38,823 bases of DNA from Candidatus Bathycorpusculum grumuli. GTDB taxonomy: Archaea > Thermoproteota > Bathyarchaeia > Bathyarchaeales > Bathycorpusculaceae. The first letter of the stretch is position 1; each line of letters opens with the position of its first letter. Positions 21,130-30,117 of this stretch are shown here, in pieces. The stretch covers positions 1-38,823 of the forward strand of contig WRNB01000007.1 of the NCBI GenBank assembly GCA_009776805.1, given 5' to 3'. The translations under genes and the position numbers were made by a program. The notes under the pieces were generated by a model, which was not told the DNA's origin, did no database searches, and saw nothing but the letters and a program-made list of their open reading frames with translations.

Positions 21130-21720
21130 ACCAACACCAAAACCCACAAATACGCTCCCAAACACTCAAACATAACAAGCCGACAACACATTCACACAAA
21201 CCTTCCTTACAACACTCCACCACTCTCCTTCAACCTGCACAAAAAATCCATCACCCAAACCACCCACCCTAACCAACATCCTCAACCACACCCAAAAACT
21301 CACGCAACAAATAAGCATTACACAACACATAAAAACAATTTTCACAATTAAAATACGACCCCCAACAATCATGAACCACCACACCAAAAAACTCGTTTAA
21401 CACTCCAGTTATCATCGGTACCAATTTGACCTCTTTTTTTAGGATAAACCATAATATAGATGCTTCTTCACTTGAAAAAGTGTTAGTCAATACATCTTTC
21501 TACACTAATTCCGGTTTCATCAAAATACAAAACTGATTCATCTTAATCTTGGAGGATTTCATTTAGAACTGACTGCTTTTTCTACAAACACGGCCACATA
21601 ATTAACTATGGTACCTATAGATAGCGGTACACCAAATATGGCATTAAAAATTTTTTTGGTTTTTATCATCTTAGCATAACGTAATGAATGAGTAGAACTA
21701 ATGACTTTTACGCCTTCGCC
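21130..21720 (-). pseudogene. decayed IS66-like transposase
   Basis: Pieced across frames: KKIFNAIFGVPLSIGTIVNY; LNEILQD*DESVLYFDETGISVE; PKKRGQIGTDDN; FFGVVVHDCWGSYFNCENCFYVLCNAYLLREFLGVVED; LSACYV-VWER. Matches IS66 transposase landmarks (FDETG, VHD-W-SYF, LCNAHLLRE). Confidence 0.7.
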
Positions 21721-22214
21721 ACATTATTGTGGAAGTTAACTCTGGGGAAGACCTGTGTGTTTAGGATTTGGCAGTTAGGCAGGTTTTTGTTATTTGGTTG
21801 TGTTGAGTGAATTGGATTTGTATTTGGATGTCGATTTTGTATCAGACCTCTGTTTGGGCACCGTTTGTGAGTTGGTGTGGCAGTGTTTACATTTGATGTG
21901 TTTGTTATTATTTGGTGGGTTGTTTTTAGATTTTTAGCCCGTGATGGCTTTGTGCTTGGGTTGTGCGCCTAGTTTTTGTTGGTTTTTTGGTGTGTGGATT
22001 GGGTTTTTTCAGGTGTCTGTTGAGGTGGTTTGGGACTGTTTTTGCTATCGATGTTTAGTCGGGTTTAAAGTTTGGTTATTTTTGTCTGAAAATGGTCATA
22101 CAGTGTTAGAAATTTTGTGAGTTTTTCTAAATGTGACCTTTGCATAGCGTTTACTCAATTTACACTATATAAATATTGTATGCGTCAAAAATTCAAACAC
22201 TATCGACTGAATAA

Positions 22215-22510
22215 TTACTTGATGTTTATGTTTGTGCCGTATTTGTCGGTGATTGTTTTTATGACGAGTTTTTCGTATGGTGTTAGGGTGTTTGGGTCGA
22301 TTGTATTTTTGGCGAGTAGTTGTATTAGGTATTTGTTTGGTGTTAGGGTGTTGTTGTGTGTTTGTCCTATGCATTTGCTTGGGGTGTTGTATTTTTTGTT
22401 TGTTTTGTCCCATTTGGTTTGGCATACGTAGGTGTATTTTTTGTTTACGTTTTCGGTTATGTACATGTGCTTCTCTGTAATGGTATAGTGTTGTGATTGT
22501 TTATATGTGT
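22215..22510 (-). pseudogene. possible transposase N-terminal fragment
   Basis: MYITENVNKKYTYVCQTKWDKTNKKYNTPSKCIGQ... resembles N-termini of IS1634/IS4-type transposases (YxWDKEKK-x-NK-xxIG). Confidence 0.35.
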
Positions 22511-22620
22511 GTTGGTGTTGTGGGTGTGTGTTGTTGCTGGTTTGTTTTTTGTGTTTTGTTGGTTTTGGCATTTGTTTTTGTATTGTTTTTATTCGAAAAA
22601 TATAATGTTATAATTTTTTG

Positions 22621-22880
22621 TGAGTTTCCATGAAGCATTTGTTTGCTTTATAGTTTTTATAGCATGACCGCAGTCGATGGCGAAATCTTCCATGAAAACA
22701 TTTGACTACTTTCATAGTTCTTCCAACATCGACCGCAGTCGATGGCAAAATCTCTCATGAAAGCATCGGTGATTTTTTGGTTCTTCTAACATGGTCGTAG
22801 CTGATAGTGAAGTCTTCCATGAAAGCACTTGGCTGTTTTTGTAATTTTCGAGCATTGATTTGTCGATGGTGAATTTTGAT
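22621..22880 (+). repeat. hairpin tandem repeat, locus 2 (4 units)
   Basis: Units start at 22630, 22692, 22757, 22819 (62-65 bp period); CATCGAC-CGCA-GTCGATG hairpin and TTCTTCCAACATC / TCTYYCATGAAARCA conserved blocks. Confidence 0.75.
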
Positions 22881-23051
22881 GTTAGAAAACAAAAATATGG
22901 TTAAAATACATAAATAATAGAGTTTACATTTGTAATAAATGTGCATGTTTTAGTTTTAATTTCAAAAATTGAATGTAGTGTTTTTTGTGATTAGATAGTT
23001 ATTATATATTAAAAATTTTATAAATAAATTAAAAGGTTGGACGTTGATGGG

Positions 23052-23540
23052 TTAGATCATACGTTTAACTAGATCATTAATAGCTTCGCCGCGGTATCCT
23101 GCTTCACCACCAGCTTTGAAGGATTTCTTGACATTACCTTTGAATCCTTTTGATGGTGGATGCAATTTGAATACTGGAGTCATAAATGGAAGTTTACCAT
23201 GTTCTGCTTTACCAGCCATTATTGCATCTGCGAGTTCTTCGAATGCTTTGAAACCGAGCTTTTCGAGATATTCAGTTGTTAATTTTTTGTTACCTAATAA
23301 TCGAGCTCTTTTTTCAAGCATTTCAGTTATTGTTTCTTTTGTGACCTCGCCCCATGTAACGTAACTGTTTACTCTTTGTAACATACCTTTGTATGATGCC
23401 CGATCATCGATGAGAATAGCGTGATTTGTGTGGTCTAGACGGAGAAGAGATAACGTTTCACGAGCTTCTCTTAATGCACTGATTGTACCGCGAATACGAA
23501 TTACAACTATTTGTTTTTGGTTTTCTGTCTGTTGTGCCAT
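23052..23540 (-). CDS. rpl30: 50S ribosomal protein uL30
   Basis: IVVIRIRGTISALREARETLSLLRLDHTNHAILIDDRASYKGMLQRVNSYVTWGEV; downstream of uS5. Confidence 0.95.
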   Translation of the reverse strand: MAQQTENQKQIVVIRIRGTISALREARETLSLLRLDHTNHAILIDDRASYKGMLQRVNSYVTWGEVTKETITEMLEKRARLLGNKKLTTEYLEKLGFKAFEELADAIMAGKAEHGKLPFMTPVFKLHPPSKGFKGNVKKSFKAGGEAGYRGEAINDLVKRMI

Positions 23541-23541
23541 T

Positions 23542-24198
23542 TTATCTCACCCAATCAGCTTGCGTGATCAAGTTATATGTTTTGCGCAAACCGTCAAATA
23601 TTGCATATGCATATGATGGAACTGTCCGAGTTGAACCAAAGCTTCTCATCCAAAGATCTTTTACACCTGCTAAGCCAAAAATTGTTTTTGCAACTTCACT
23701 TGAAACAAGTCCTAAACCTCTTGGCCCTGGAAGGATAATTACGCGAACACCACCACATTTACCTTCAACTTGAAATGGTACTGAATGAGTGTGTCCACAG
23801 TTACATTCCCAGCTACCACAGCCCCGTTTTATTGGAACAATATTTAAACGTGCATTTGCTGCGGCTTTTTCTATTGCATTGCGAACTTGACTGGCTTTTC
23901 CATTACCGATACCAACATATCCGTCTTTGTTACCAACAGCTACGATTGCTTTGAAACGGGATTTTTCACCTGCATCAGTTTGTTTCTGTACCAAATTTAC
24001 GTTTATGACTTCTTCCTGTATATCGGGTAGGAGTGCATCAACGATTTGCGGTTCAGAAATTTTTATACCGCTAAGGAACAGGTCCTCCATTGTTGTAATT
24101 TTACCTTCTTGAATCATCTTACCTAGTCGAGTTTTCGGTATCCACTCTTCAAGGTTTGTTGTACGTCTATCACGGTCTTCTCGTTGTTGTCTACTCAT
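23542..24198 (-). CDS. rps5: 30S ribosomal protein uS5
   Basis: EEVINVNLVQKQTDAGEKSRFKAIVAVGNKDGYVGIGNGKASQVRNAIEKA. Confidence 0.97.
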   Translation of the reverse strand: MSRQQREDRDRRTTNLEEWIPKTRLGKMIQEGKITTMEDLFLSGIKISEPQIVDALLPDIQEEVINVNLVQKQTDAGEKSRFKAIVAVGNKDGYVGIGNGKASQVRNAIEKAAANARLNIVPIKRGCGSWECNCGHTHSVPFQVEGKCGGVRVIILPGPRGLGLVSSEVAKTIFGLAGVKDLWMRSFGSTRTVPSYAYAIFDGLRKTYNLITQADWVR

Positions 24199-24797
24199 TC
24201 TTTCTTTTCACCCTTAAATGACGCAATTATATCGGCTTTTATTTTTGTAAAGTGTTCAGGTAGTTTTTCTGGAGCAACACCAGCTTTAAGGTATGCAGCA
24301 AATTTTTGGTTATACTCATCCGAGCCAGTGCCAAGTTTCTTTGCATACTTTGCAATTTGTTCGCCTTTTATGCGTTCTTTTACTATTTTTTCTTCACTGT
24401 GTGGAACGTCTACGCCTGCATCAACAACACCACTTAGCATTGCAAAGATCCTTGCACCATTTGTTGGGGAACTAAGACCTATATCTAGAATTGCTTCTTT
24501 GATTCCTTGTTTTTTAGCTTTTAAACCACAGATTAATCCAGTTAGGTATGCTGCAGGTATATTACCTGTTGGGACTTTCCAACCAAATTGTTTGGTTAAT
24601 TCTTTGCTGTTTGCAGCTATTAATACAAAGTCGCCTTCTGGTTTTGCTTTAATGATTTGCACTGTAGCGTTTTTTAGTGAACCTCTGATGACCAGACGGA
24701 GTTTGCCTGAGACAACCATACCTTTACGGGCTTGGTAATCGGTTTTGCCTTCACGTCTGCGTCTTAATTGTACACGGTAATTTGCATTTCTTGCCAT
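24195..24797 (-). CDS. rpl18: 50S ribosomal protein uL18
   Basis: NYRVQLRRRREGKTDYQARKGMVVSGKLRLVIRGSLKN. Confidence 0.96.
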   Translation of the reverse strand: MARNANYRVQLRRRREGKTDYQARKGMVVSGKLRLVIRGSLKNATVQIIKAKPEGDFVLIAANSKELTKQFGWKVPTGNIPAAYLTGLICGLKAKKQGIKEAILDIGLSSPTNGARIFAMLSGVVDAGVDVPHSEEKIVKERIKGEQIAKYAKKLGTGSDEYNQKFAAYLKAGVAPEKLPEHFTKIKADIIASFKGEKKE

Positions 24798-24798
24798 C

Positions 24799-25254
24799 TT
24801 AACGTTTCCTCCATAAATCCTTTGCTTTCAGATAACGCTCTAGGTCAGCAATGGATTCGAATCGACCACTACCGGCCATCCTGTAGAATTCAGTGTATGT
24901 TTCTTCAGTGATTGTACGATTTGCCTTAAGTTCGCGAAGTTTGCGACGTAGTGAACGAATTTTAATTATCCAAGCGTCTTTTTTGGTTACGTTTGCTTTT
25001 GGTGAGCCTGTGTAACTGCCTGGACCTTGGCGTCTGCCTTTACGTTTCTTTTCGCGGATAACTTTTGCTCTTGAGCGACTGACACCTTTTTCAGGTAATG
25101 AAACTATGACTTTTTCGTAAATTAATCGTTTGATTTCTTCACGGGTAATGGCACCTTCAACATCGCTTATACGAGCTGGGTCTATCCAAACACGATTTTC
25201 ACCTGTTTTAAGAATTGCTGAAGCAAGGCGTCTTTGACTTGACAAATTGGTCAT
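24799..25254 (-). CDS. rpl19e: 50S ribosomal protein eL19
   Basis: LSSQRRLASAILKTGENRVWIDPARISDVEGAITREEIKRLI. Confidence 0.97.
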   Translation of the reverse strand: MTNLSSQRRLASAILKTGENRVWIDPARISDVEGAITREEIKRLIYEKVIVSLPEKGVSRSRAKVIREKKRKGRRQGPGSYTGSPKANVTKKDAWIIKIRSLRRKLRELKANRTITEETYTEFYRMAGSGRFESIADLERYLKAKDLWRKR

Positions 25255-25772
25255 TATTTCTTTTTCTCCTTAGACTTTTTGGCTTTTAGTTTTTCTTTTT
25301 TTGCTTTGATCCGTTTTTCTTTTTCTTTCTTTTCAGCCTTATCGTCTTTAACTTCAGCTTCCGGTACTTCCTCTTCAACTATTGGAAGGTTGAGTACTTT
25401 TATTTCTAATTTTTCAGCTTCAGCAACTATTAGGGCACGTTTTCGTTTGCCAACCGTGCCAGCAATGCGAATAGCTTGAGTGTTAGGATCAACTGTGGCA
25501 ACTGTTTCAACATTGTATATAATAACTTCGCGGTAACCTGATGGGTGTAAACCTCGAGCGATTTTTGGACCTTTGTATCCAGTGCTAGGTCCTGCTGGCC
25601 ATCCTTTGACTTTTTGGCGGATTTTGTTGTCTAAGCCACGTGGTCTTCTCCAGCTTTTGCTAAACTTTATATCTCGCCAGCTTTCTTGTCTTAGGAAGGC
25701 AGGTTTTTTGTTTCGTGCACGAGCTCTTGTTTGTAGAGCTTCACGTTGTAATTGTGGTTTCTTTTCAGTCAT
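25254..25772 (-). CDS. rpl32e: 50S ribosomal protein eL32
   Basis: PAFLRQESWRDIKFSKSWRRPRGLDNKIRQKVKGWPAGPSTGYKGPK; Lys/Glu-rich C-terminal tail. Confidence 0.96.
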   Translation of the reverse strand: MTEKKPQLQREALQTRARARNKKPAFLRQESWRDIKFSKSWRRPRGLDNKIRQKVKGWPAGPSTGYKGPKIARGLHPSGYREVIIYNVETVATVDPNTQAIRIAGTVGKRKRALIVAEAEKLEIKVLNLPIVEEEVPEAEVKDDKAEKKEKEKRIKAKKEKLKAKKSKEKKK

Positions 25773-26317
25773 TATGCCATACCTTCATTTCTTTCGTAAA
25801 CGTACAAGCCGTCGAGGAAAACGCGGACATCTTTGTTTCTAACGCGTGTTGCCTGTTCGATGTTTGCTGCTGTCTGGCTTACATCTTCAAGGCTTATTCC
25901 TGAGACGACAATATCTTCAGTTTCGATTTTTACTTTGACATCACCGATAATTTTTATATGTCTTGCTCTTCTTTCACCTGTAAAGTTTTCAATCAGAATA
26001 CTTTTTCCATCAAGTTTTACGGCTATAGGGAAGTGAGAGAACACAATTTTTAGTTTGTATGAATAGCCTTTAGTTACACCTGTTATCATGTTTTGAATAT
26101 GTGAGTATATCGTACCAACAAGTGCTGATTCTTTTTTACGGGGCCATTTTGCGGAAACACGAACAGTCTGTCCTTCGGCATCAATCGAAATAGGAGCAAA
26201 AGAAAAGTTTCGAGTTAAAGTTCCTTTTTCTCCTTTTACACTAACCACTTTACCCTGTATGGTTAATGTTACAGCCTCAGGGACTTGAATAGTTCGCGAT
26301 ATTTCGGGGAGTCGCAT
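25772..26317 (-). CDS. rpl6: 50S ribosomal protein uL6
   Basis: MRLPEISRTIQVPEAVTLTIQGKVVSVKGEKGTLTRNFSFAPISI; internal ATG chosen. Confidence 0.96.
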   Translation of the reverse strand: MRLPEISRTIQVPEAVTLTIQGKVVSVKGEKGTLTRNFSFAPISIDAEGQTVRVSAKWPRKKESALVGTIYSHIQNMITGVTKGYSYKLKIVFSHFPIAVKLDGKSILIENFTGERRARHIKIIGDVKVKIETEDIVVSGISLEDVSQTAANIEQATRVRNKDVRVFLDGLYVYERNEGMA

Positions 26318-26326
26318 AAGAAACAC

Positions 26327-26710
26327 CTAATATATGAAGGCTAATAGCCTTCCTCCTACATTTTTTTGCTCAGCATCTTTGTGGGCAATTACACCCTTTG
26401 AAGTTGAAACTACCATTAAACCAACATCTCTTGATGGTAGAAACTTCTTTTCCCATTCTTCAAATTCATCTACTTTTGATGGAAAGCGTGGTTTAATTGC
26501 ACCACACTTGTTTATTCTACCTAATAGTTGAACTTTGAATTTACCCAAACGACCGTCATCAATGAATTCGAATTCACCTATGTAACCGTTAAGTTGCATT
26601 ATACGTAAAACGCGACCTAACAGTTTAGAGGCTGGGCTGATGATGCATTCTCGTTTATTTCGCATTTCATTATTGATTATTGTTATTAATCCATTTGTTA
26701 AAGTATCCAT
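26327..26710 (-). CDS. rps8: 30S ribosomal protein uS8
   Basis: LTNGLITIINNEMRNKRECIISPASKLLGRVLRIMQLNGYIGEFE. Confidence 0.97.
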   Translation of the reverse strand: MDTLTNGLITIINNEMRNKRECIISPASKLLGRVLRIMQLNGYIGEFEFIDDGRLGKFKVQLLGRINKCGAIKPRFPSKVDEFEEWEKKFLPSRDVGLMVVSTSKGVIAHKDAEQKNVGGRLLAFIY

Positions 26711-26721
26711 TGCCCTAGCTC

Positions 26722-26886
26722 CTATTCATATTTTTTAAAACCTATTTTCGGCGCAGCTTCTCTGAAACATTGCCTACATAAATGTAAATCATAACGTCGA
26801 ATTACTGGCCCGTAAGCACCGCATCTAACGCATGGGCGTGAACCTTTGCCGTGTTTTCGATCTTTTTTAATTTGCTGTTTTCCCAT
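26722..26886 (-). CDS. rps14: 30S ribosomal protein uS14 (zinc type, 54 aa; not in ORF track)
   Basis: [54 protein letters not shown], between uL5 and uS8. Confidence 0.95.
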   Translation of the reverse strand: MGKQQIKKDRKHGKGSRPCVRCGAYGPVIRRYDLHLCRQCFREAAPKIGFKKYE

Positions 26887-26904
26887 AACATTCACACTTC
26901 TATC

Positions 26905-27438
26905 TTAGACTATTTCGACTCCTAAAGTTTGTCGCACAAATTCGATTGACTCTTCGGGAGTAAGCATATGATTTTTGCCGATGTGCTTTGTCTGTTTTCG
27001 ACGGGTTTTTATGCGCTGACCAGGACGATTTACTGCTACACAAACATCCATACCAAATATGCCAATTTCTGGATCATACTTTACGCCTGGAATGTCAATG
27101 TGTTCTTTTAATCCGAATGCAAAATTACCAATTTCATCAAATGAACGTTTAGAAATTTTGTTATCGATAACAGGTAATACTTTCTTTAAGAAAATTATAC
27201 CTTTCTCCCTGCGCAAAGTTACAACACAAGCGATTGGTTCACCTTCCCTAACACCCCAGTCTCTAATGCTTTTCTTTGCTTTTGCTTTATAAGGTGTTTG
27301 ACCTGAAATTTCTTCAAGTACACGAGTGGCTTTTTCAAGCGGTTCGCCTGATTTACCAATATTAAGGTTGACAACCACTTTTTCGATACGTGGTTGTAAC
27401 ATTTTATGTTCAGTCCACTTTTGAGTTTCTTCAGTCAA
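26905..27438 (-). CDS. rpl5: 50S ribosomal protein uL5
   Basis: PRIEKVVVNLNIGKSGEPLEKATRVLEEISGQTPYKAKAKKSIRDWGVREGEPI. Confidence 0.97.
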   Translation of the reverse strand: MTEETQKWTEHKMLQPRIEKVVVNLNIGKSGEPLEKATRVLEEISGQTPYKAKAKKSIRDWGVREGEPIACVVTLRREKGIIFLKKVLPVIDNKISKRSFDEIGNFAFGLKEHIDIPGVKYDPEIGIFGMDVCVAVNRPGQRIKTRRKQTKHIGKNHMLTPEESIEFVRQTLGVEIV

Positions 27439-28207
27439 CTGTGGTTTCCTCCAGTTCTGCAGTTATTTCTTGTTGTGCAAGTTCATTACCAGCAATAGAA
27501 AAGACGAAATCCAAAATTGTTTGGCAACGTATACCTTTATCATCTTCAATAAGTACTAGAGCTTGACGACGTTTTTTAGCTTCAGTCTTTTCGATTTCAA
27601 CTATTTTCCCTTTGACACCAATGTTTTTACCACCAGTGATTACGGCCATATTATCTTCTTTTGTTCTAATTTTTTCTGCAACTTCACCTGTTGCAATATT
27701 AATTTTAAGAATATCAAATGTCTTATATGTTACTTCAACTGGGTTTTTTGGGTCTGCAACTTTGATTAACATATTTGTTCCATCGTGTAATGCAATTTGA
27801 ACACCGACTGACGTTGTTGTTTTATTTTCTACACGTACAAGTTTGTATTTTGCATCTTCTTTAGTAATCGGTGTTAATATTAGTCCTTTGTGGGAAGGTA
27901 AAACTCTGTAGTATTGGTTTGAGTCAGGCATCGAGATAACATCCATTAAACCGACTGGAAAATCGTCTTTTTTGCGAACTATACCATTTACTTGGATTTT
28001 ACCTTCTGTGAGTATATGTTTCCCTTCTTTCCTGGTGTCTGCCACGCCGAGTACATCTCGGAGTACAAGAGTCATTGGTAAACATGTTTGTAATGAATGT
28101 GGACCAGAAGCAGGTTTAACTACCCATGGTAATTCTTTTCTGTGAATAGGCCAGTATTTTGGTGCTGGCTTTCGTTTCAGCCTTGCTGTTTTTCCTTTTT
28201 TACCCAA
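27431..28207 (-). CDS. rps4e: 30S ribosomal protein eS4
   Basis: WPIHRKELPWVVKPASGPHSLQTCLPMTLVLRDVLGVADTRKEGKHIL. Confidence 0.97.
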   Translation of the reverse strand: MGKKGKTARLKRKPAPKYWPIHRKELPWVVKPASGPHSLQTCLPMTLVLRDVLGVADTRKEGKHILTEGKIQVNGIVRKKDDFPVGLMDVISMPDSNQYYRVLPSHKGLILTPITKEDAKYKLVRVENKTTTSVGVQIALHDGTNMLIKVADPKNPVEVTYKTFDILKINIATGEVAEKIRTKEDNMAVITGGKNIGVKGKIVEIEKTEAKKRRQALVLIEDDKGIRCQTILDFVFSIAGNELAQQEITAELEETTVD

Positions 28208-28209
28208 AT

Positions 28210-28782
28210 TTATTGTCCTCCTTCTTCTTCTTCTGTTTCGAGGGTTTTTGGCTTAGCACTAGGCTTAGATACAACGGATTTTTTTGCCGCTGTTTTTTTA
28301 ACTGCCGGTTTTGCGGTTGTTTCAATGGTTTCTGCTGTTACGATGAAATTTCGTTTCAATCTTGGCTTAATTTGTAGTATTGGTTTTTGTGTTGGTTTTG
28401 GTGCAGTTTCTTTTTCTAGTGGTTTTTTTCTTTCAACTATAGCTTTACGTTTTTTGTCGTTAAGGCTTAGTGTTTTTATTGTAACTTTGGAGGGGTGTAC
28501 TGAGAGAAAAATATTTGTGCCATCAACTTTTTCTCGTGTTAAACCTTCGATGTAAACACGATAGTTTTTCATGTCAACTCGGGAAACTTTTCCTTCAAAG
28601 CCTTTATTGTCACCGCGTTTGATGCGGATTGTGTCTCCTTTACGGACTGTGAGTGTTTTTGTGCCGTGTTTTTTGGCTAATTCTTTTGAAAGGGGAGCTG
28701 CCATCATTTTATGTCGTTTATGTGCGGGGGCATTATGAAGGCGTTTTCTTTGTTTGCCGGGGTTTTTAACTTTTGTTTGCAT
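28210..28782 (-). CDS. rpl24: 50S ribosomal protein uL24 with long C-terminal extension
   Basis: KRLHNAPAHKRHKMMAAPLSKELAKKHGTKTLTVRKGDTIRIKRGDNKGFEGKV; Lys/Ala/Pro-rich tail. Confidence 0.95.
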   Translation of the reverse strand: MQTKVKNPGKQRKRLHNAPAHKRHKMMAAPLSKELAKKHGTKTLTVRKGDTIRIKRGDNKGFEGKVSRVDMKNYRVYIEGLTREKVDGTNIFLSVHPSKVTIKTLSLNDKKRKAIVERKKPLEKETAPKPTQKPILQIKPRLKRNFIVTAETIETTAKPAVKKTAAKKSVVSKPSAKPKTLETEEEEGGQ

Positions 28783-28795
28783 GTGTTTATCAGTC

Positions 28796-29239
28796 CTATA
28801 CGATTATGCCTGAAGCACTGGCTATTCTTGGCCATCTTTCTGCTGCTTCTCTTGCGACTGGTCCCCGAATTTCGGAACCTTTCATTTCGCCTTCTGGTGT
28901 GATAATTACTGCGGCGTTATCTTCAAATTGTACCCATACACCATCGACTCTACGGAATGGTCTTCTTTGTCGTACTATAACAGCTTGGAAGATTTTTTTA
29001 CGCATATCGGGTGAGCCTTGACGGACTGAGACCGTTACTTTGTCACCTACTGCGGCTGATGGATAACGTCTTAAACGACCCTTGTAACCCATTGCTTGTA
29101 TTAAGCGTAAAACTCGTGCACCTGTGTTGTCGGTGCATCTTAGTTCAGATCCAGCGACAAGTCCTCTGCTGACTTTTTGGCCGTGTGCAAGCATACCTTT
29201 TGCAGTTAGAGCTCTCTGTTTTGATTTCGCTGCGCACAT
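28796..29239 (-). CDS. rpl14: 50S ribosomal protein uL14
   Basis: AGSELRCTDNTGARVLRLIQAMGYKGRLRRYPSAAVGDKVTVSVRQGSP. Confidence 0.97.
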   Translation of the reverse strand: MCAAKSKQRALTAKGMLAHGQKVSRGLVAGSELRCTDNTGARVLRLIQAMGYKGRLRRYPSAAVGDKVTVSVRQGSPDMRKKIFQAVIVRQRRPFRRVDGVWVQFEDNAAVIITPEGEMKGSEIRGPVAREAAERWPRIASASGIIV

Positions 29240-29566
29240 TTACTTTTTCTCTCCTATTTTTTCTACAACTACAAATGATACAGTTTTACTAATTGGTCGG
29301 CACTCAGCTATTTTTACACTGTCGCCTTCTTTTACGTCAATGCATGGTGGGCTGTGTGATGCGATGTGTCCGTGTCTTCTTTCATATCGTGAGAATTTTG
29401 GTGAAAATTGCATGAATTCTCGGTCAACTATGACTGTTTTGTCCATTTTTGCGGAGACAACTATTCCTTCGAGAACACGTCCTCTTATTGAGAGCGTTCC
29501 GTGAAATGGACAGTTGTGATCATCGCATGTTTTTTTGGGTTGTTTGAATGTTAGAGACATTACCAT
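29240..29566 (-). CDS. rps17: 30S ribosomal protein uS17
   Basis: CPFHGTLSIRGRVLEGIVVSAKMDKTVIVDREFMQFSPKFSRYERRHGHIASHSPP; alternative start at 29560. Confidence 0.96.
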   Translation of the reverse strand: MVMSLTFKQPKKTCDDHNCPFHGTLSIRGRVLEGIVVSAKMDKTVIVDREFMQFSPKFSRYERRHGHIASHSPPCIDVKEGDSVKIAECRPISKTVSFVVVEKIGEKK

Positions 29567-29841
29567 AACCTCTTAATGCTTTTTTTTAGTCTGTCCTCTG
29601 GTCTTCCAATCAAAAGTTTACCGTCTATTTCAACGGTTGTACCATCATTGAATGTGAAGTTAAAAACAGCAGAGTCTTTAATTATTTTTTTAGTTTTGTT
29701 TTCACTGTTTAATGTGAAAGTGTTTCTTGTTTCCCCGATAACTCTGCCGCTTAATCCGAGGTAACCCATATGGTTACTGTGAGCGACTTGAGCTGCCGTG
29801 CCGATAAACTCGTATCGGATGATGTCTGGGGTAATTTTCAT
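29560..29841 (-). CDS. rnp1: ribonuclease P protein component 1 (Rpp29/Pop4)
   Basis: DIIRYEFIGTAAQVAHSNHMGYLGLSGRVIGETRNTFTL between uL29 and uS17. Confidence 0.93.
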   Translation of the reverse strand: MKITPDIIRYEFIGTAAQVAHSNHMGYLGLSGRVIGETRNTFTLNSENKTKKIIKDSAVFNFTFNDGTTVEIDGKLLIGRPEDRLKKSIKRLW

Positions 29842-30117
29842 TTAATTTTGTTTCTCCTTTGATTCAGTCACCTTGGATTTTTTGTCAGCTTTTCCTTGTT
29901 TTGCTGAAACCCTAAGGTTAAGTTTCACTTCATTCTCGATTGTGAGAATTTGAGCGATAGTTTTGCGTAATTGTCTTACGCGTGTTGGGTTTTCTACTGC
30001 ACCGCCTGCGCGCACCATAGTTCTCATGCGGGCTAGTTCAGTGCGTAATTCTACGAGTTTTTTTGTCCTATCTTCACTGGACATGTTGATAACTTCGTTT
30101 AGTCGTAATATTGCCAT
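29842..30117 (-). CDS. rpl29: 50S ribosomal protein uL29
   Basis: LVELRTELARMRTMVRAGGAVENPTRVRQLRKTIAQILTI. Confidence 0.95.
   Translation of the reverse strand: MAILRLNEVINMSSEDRTKKLVELRTELARMRTMVRAGGAVENPTRVRQLRKTIAQILTIENEVKLNLRVSAKQGKADKKSKVTESKEKQN

Noticed and set aside
22117-22480. Plus-strand hydrophobic ORFs (e.g. MSFSKCDLCIAFTQ..., MVLGCLGRLYFW...)
   Set aside because: Produced by T/G-rich sequence giving Val/Leu/Phe/Cys-rich frames with no family features; the minus-strand frame is more protein-like.
22621-22880. CRISPR array
   Set aside because: Period 62-65 bp with long imperfect repeats and only ~17-20 bp related variable segments; no cas genes in the window.
24840-24880. tRNA T-loop-like string ggattcgaatcg
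   Set aside because: Lies inside the eL19 coding sequence with no surrounding cloverleaf; no convincing tRNA seen in the window.
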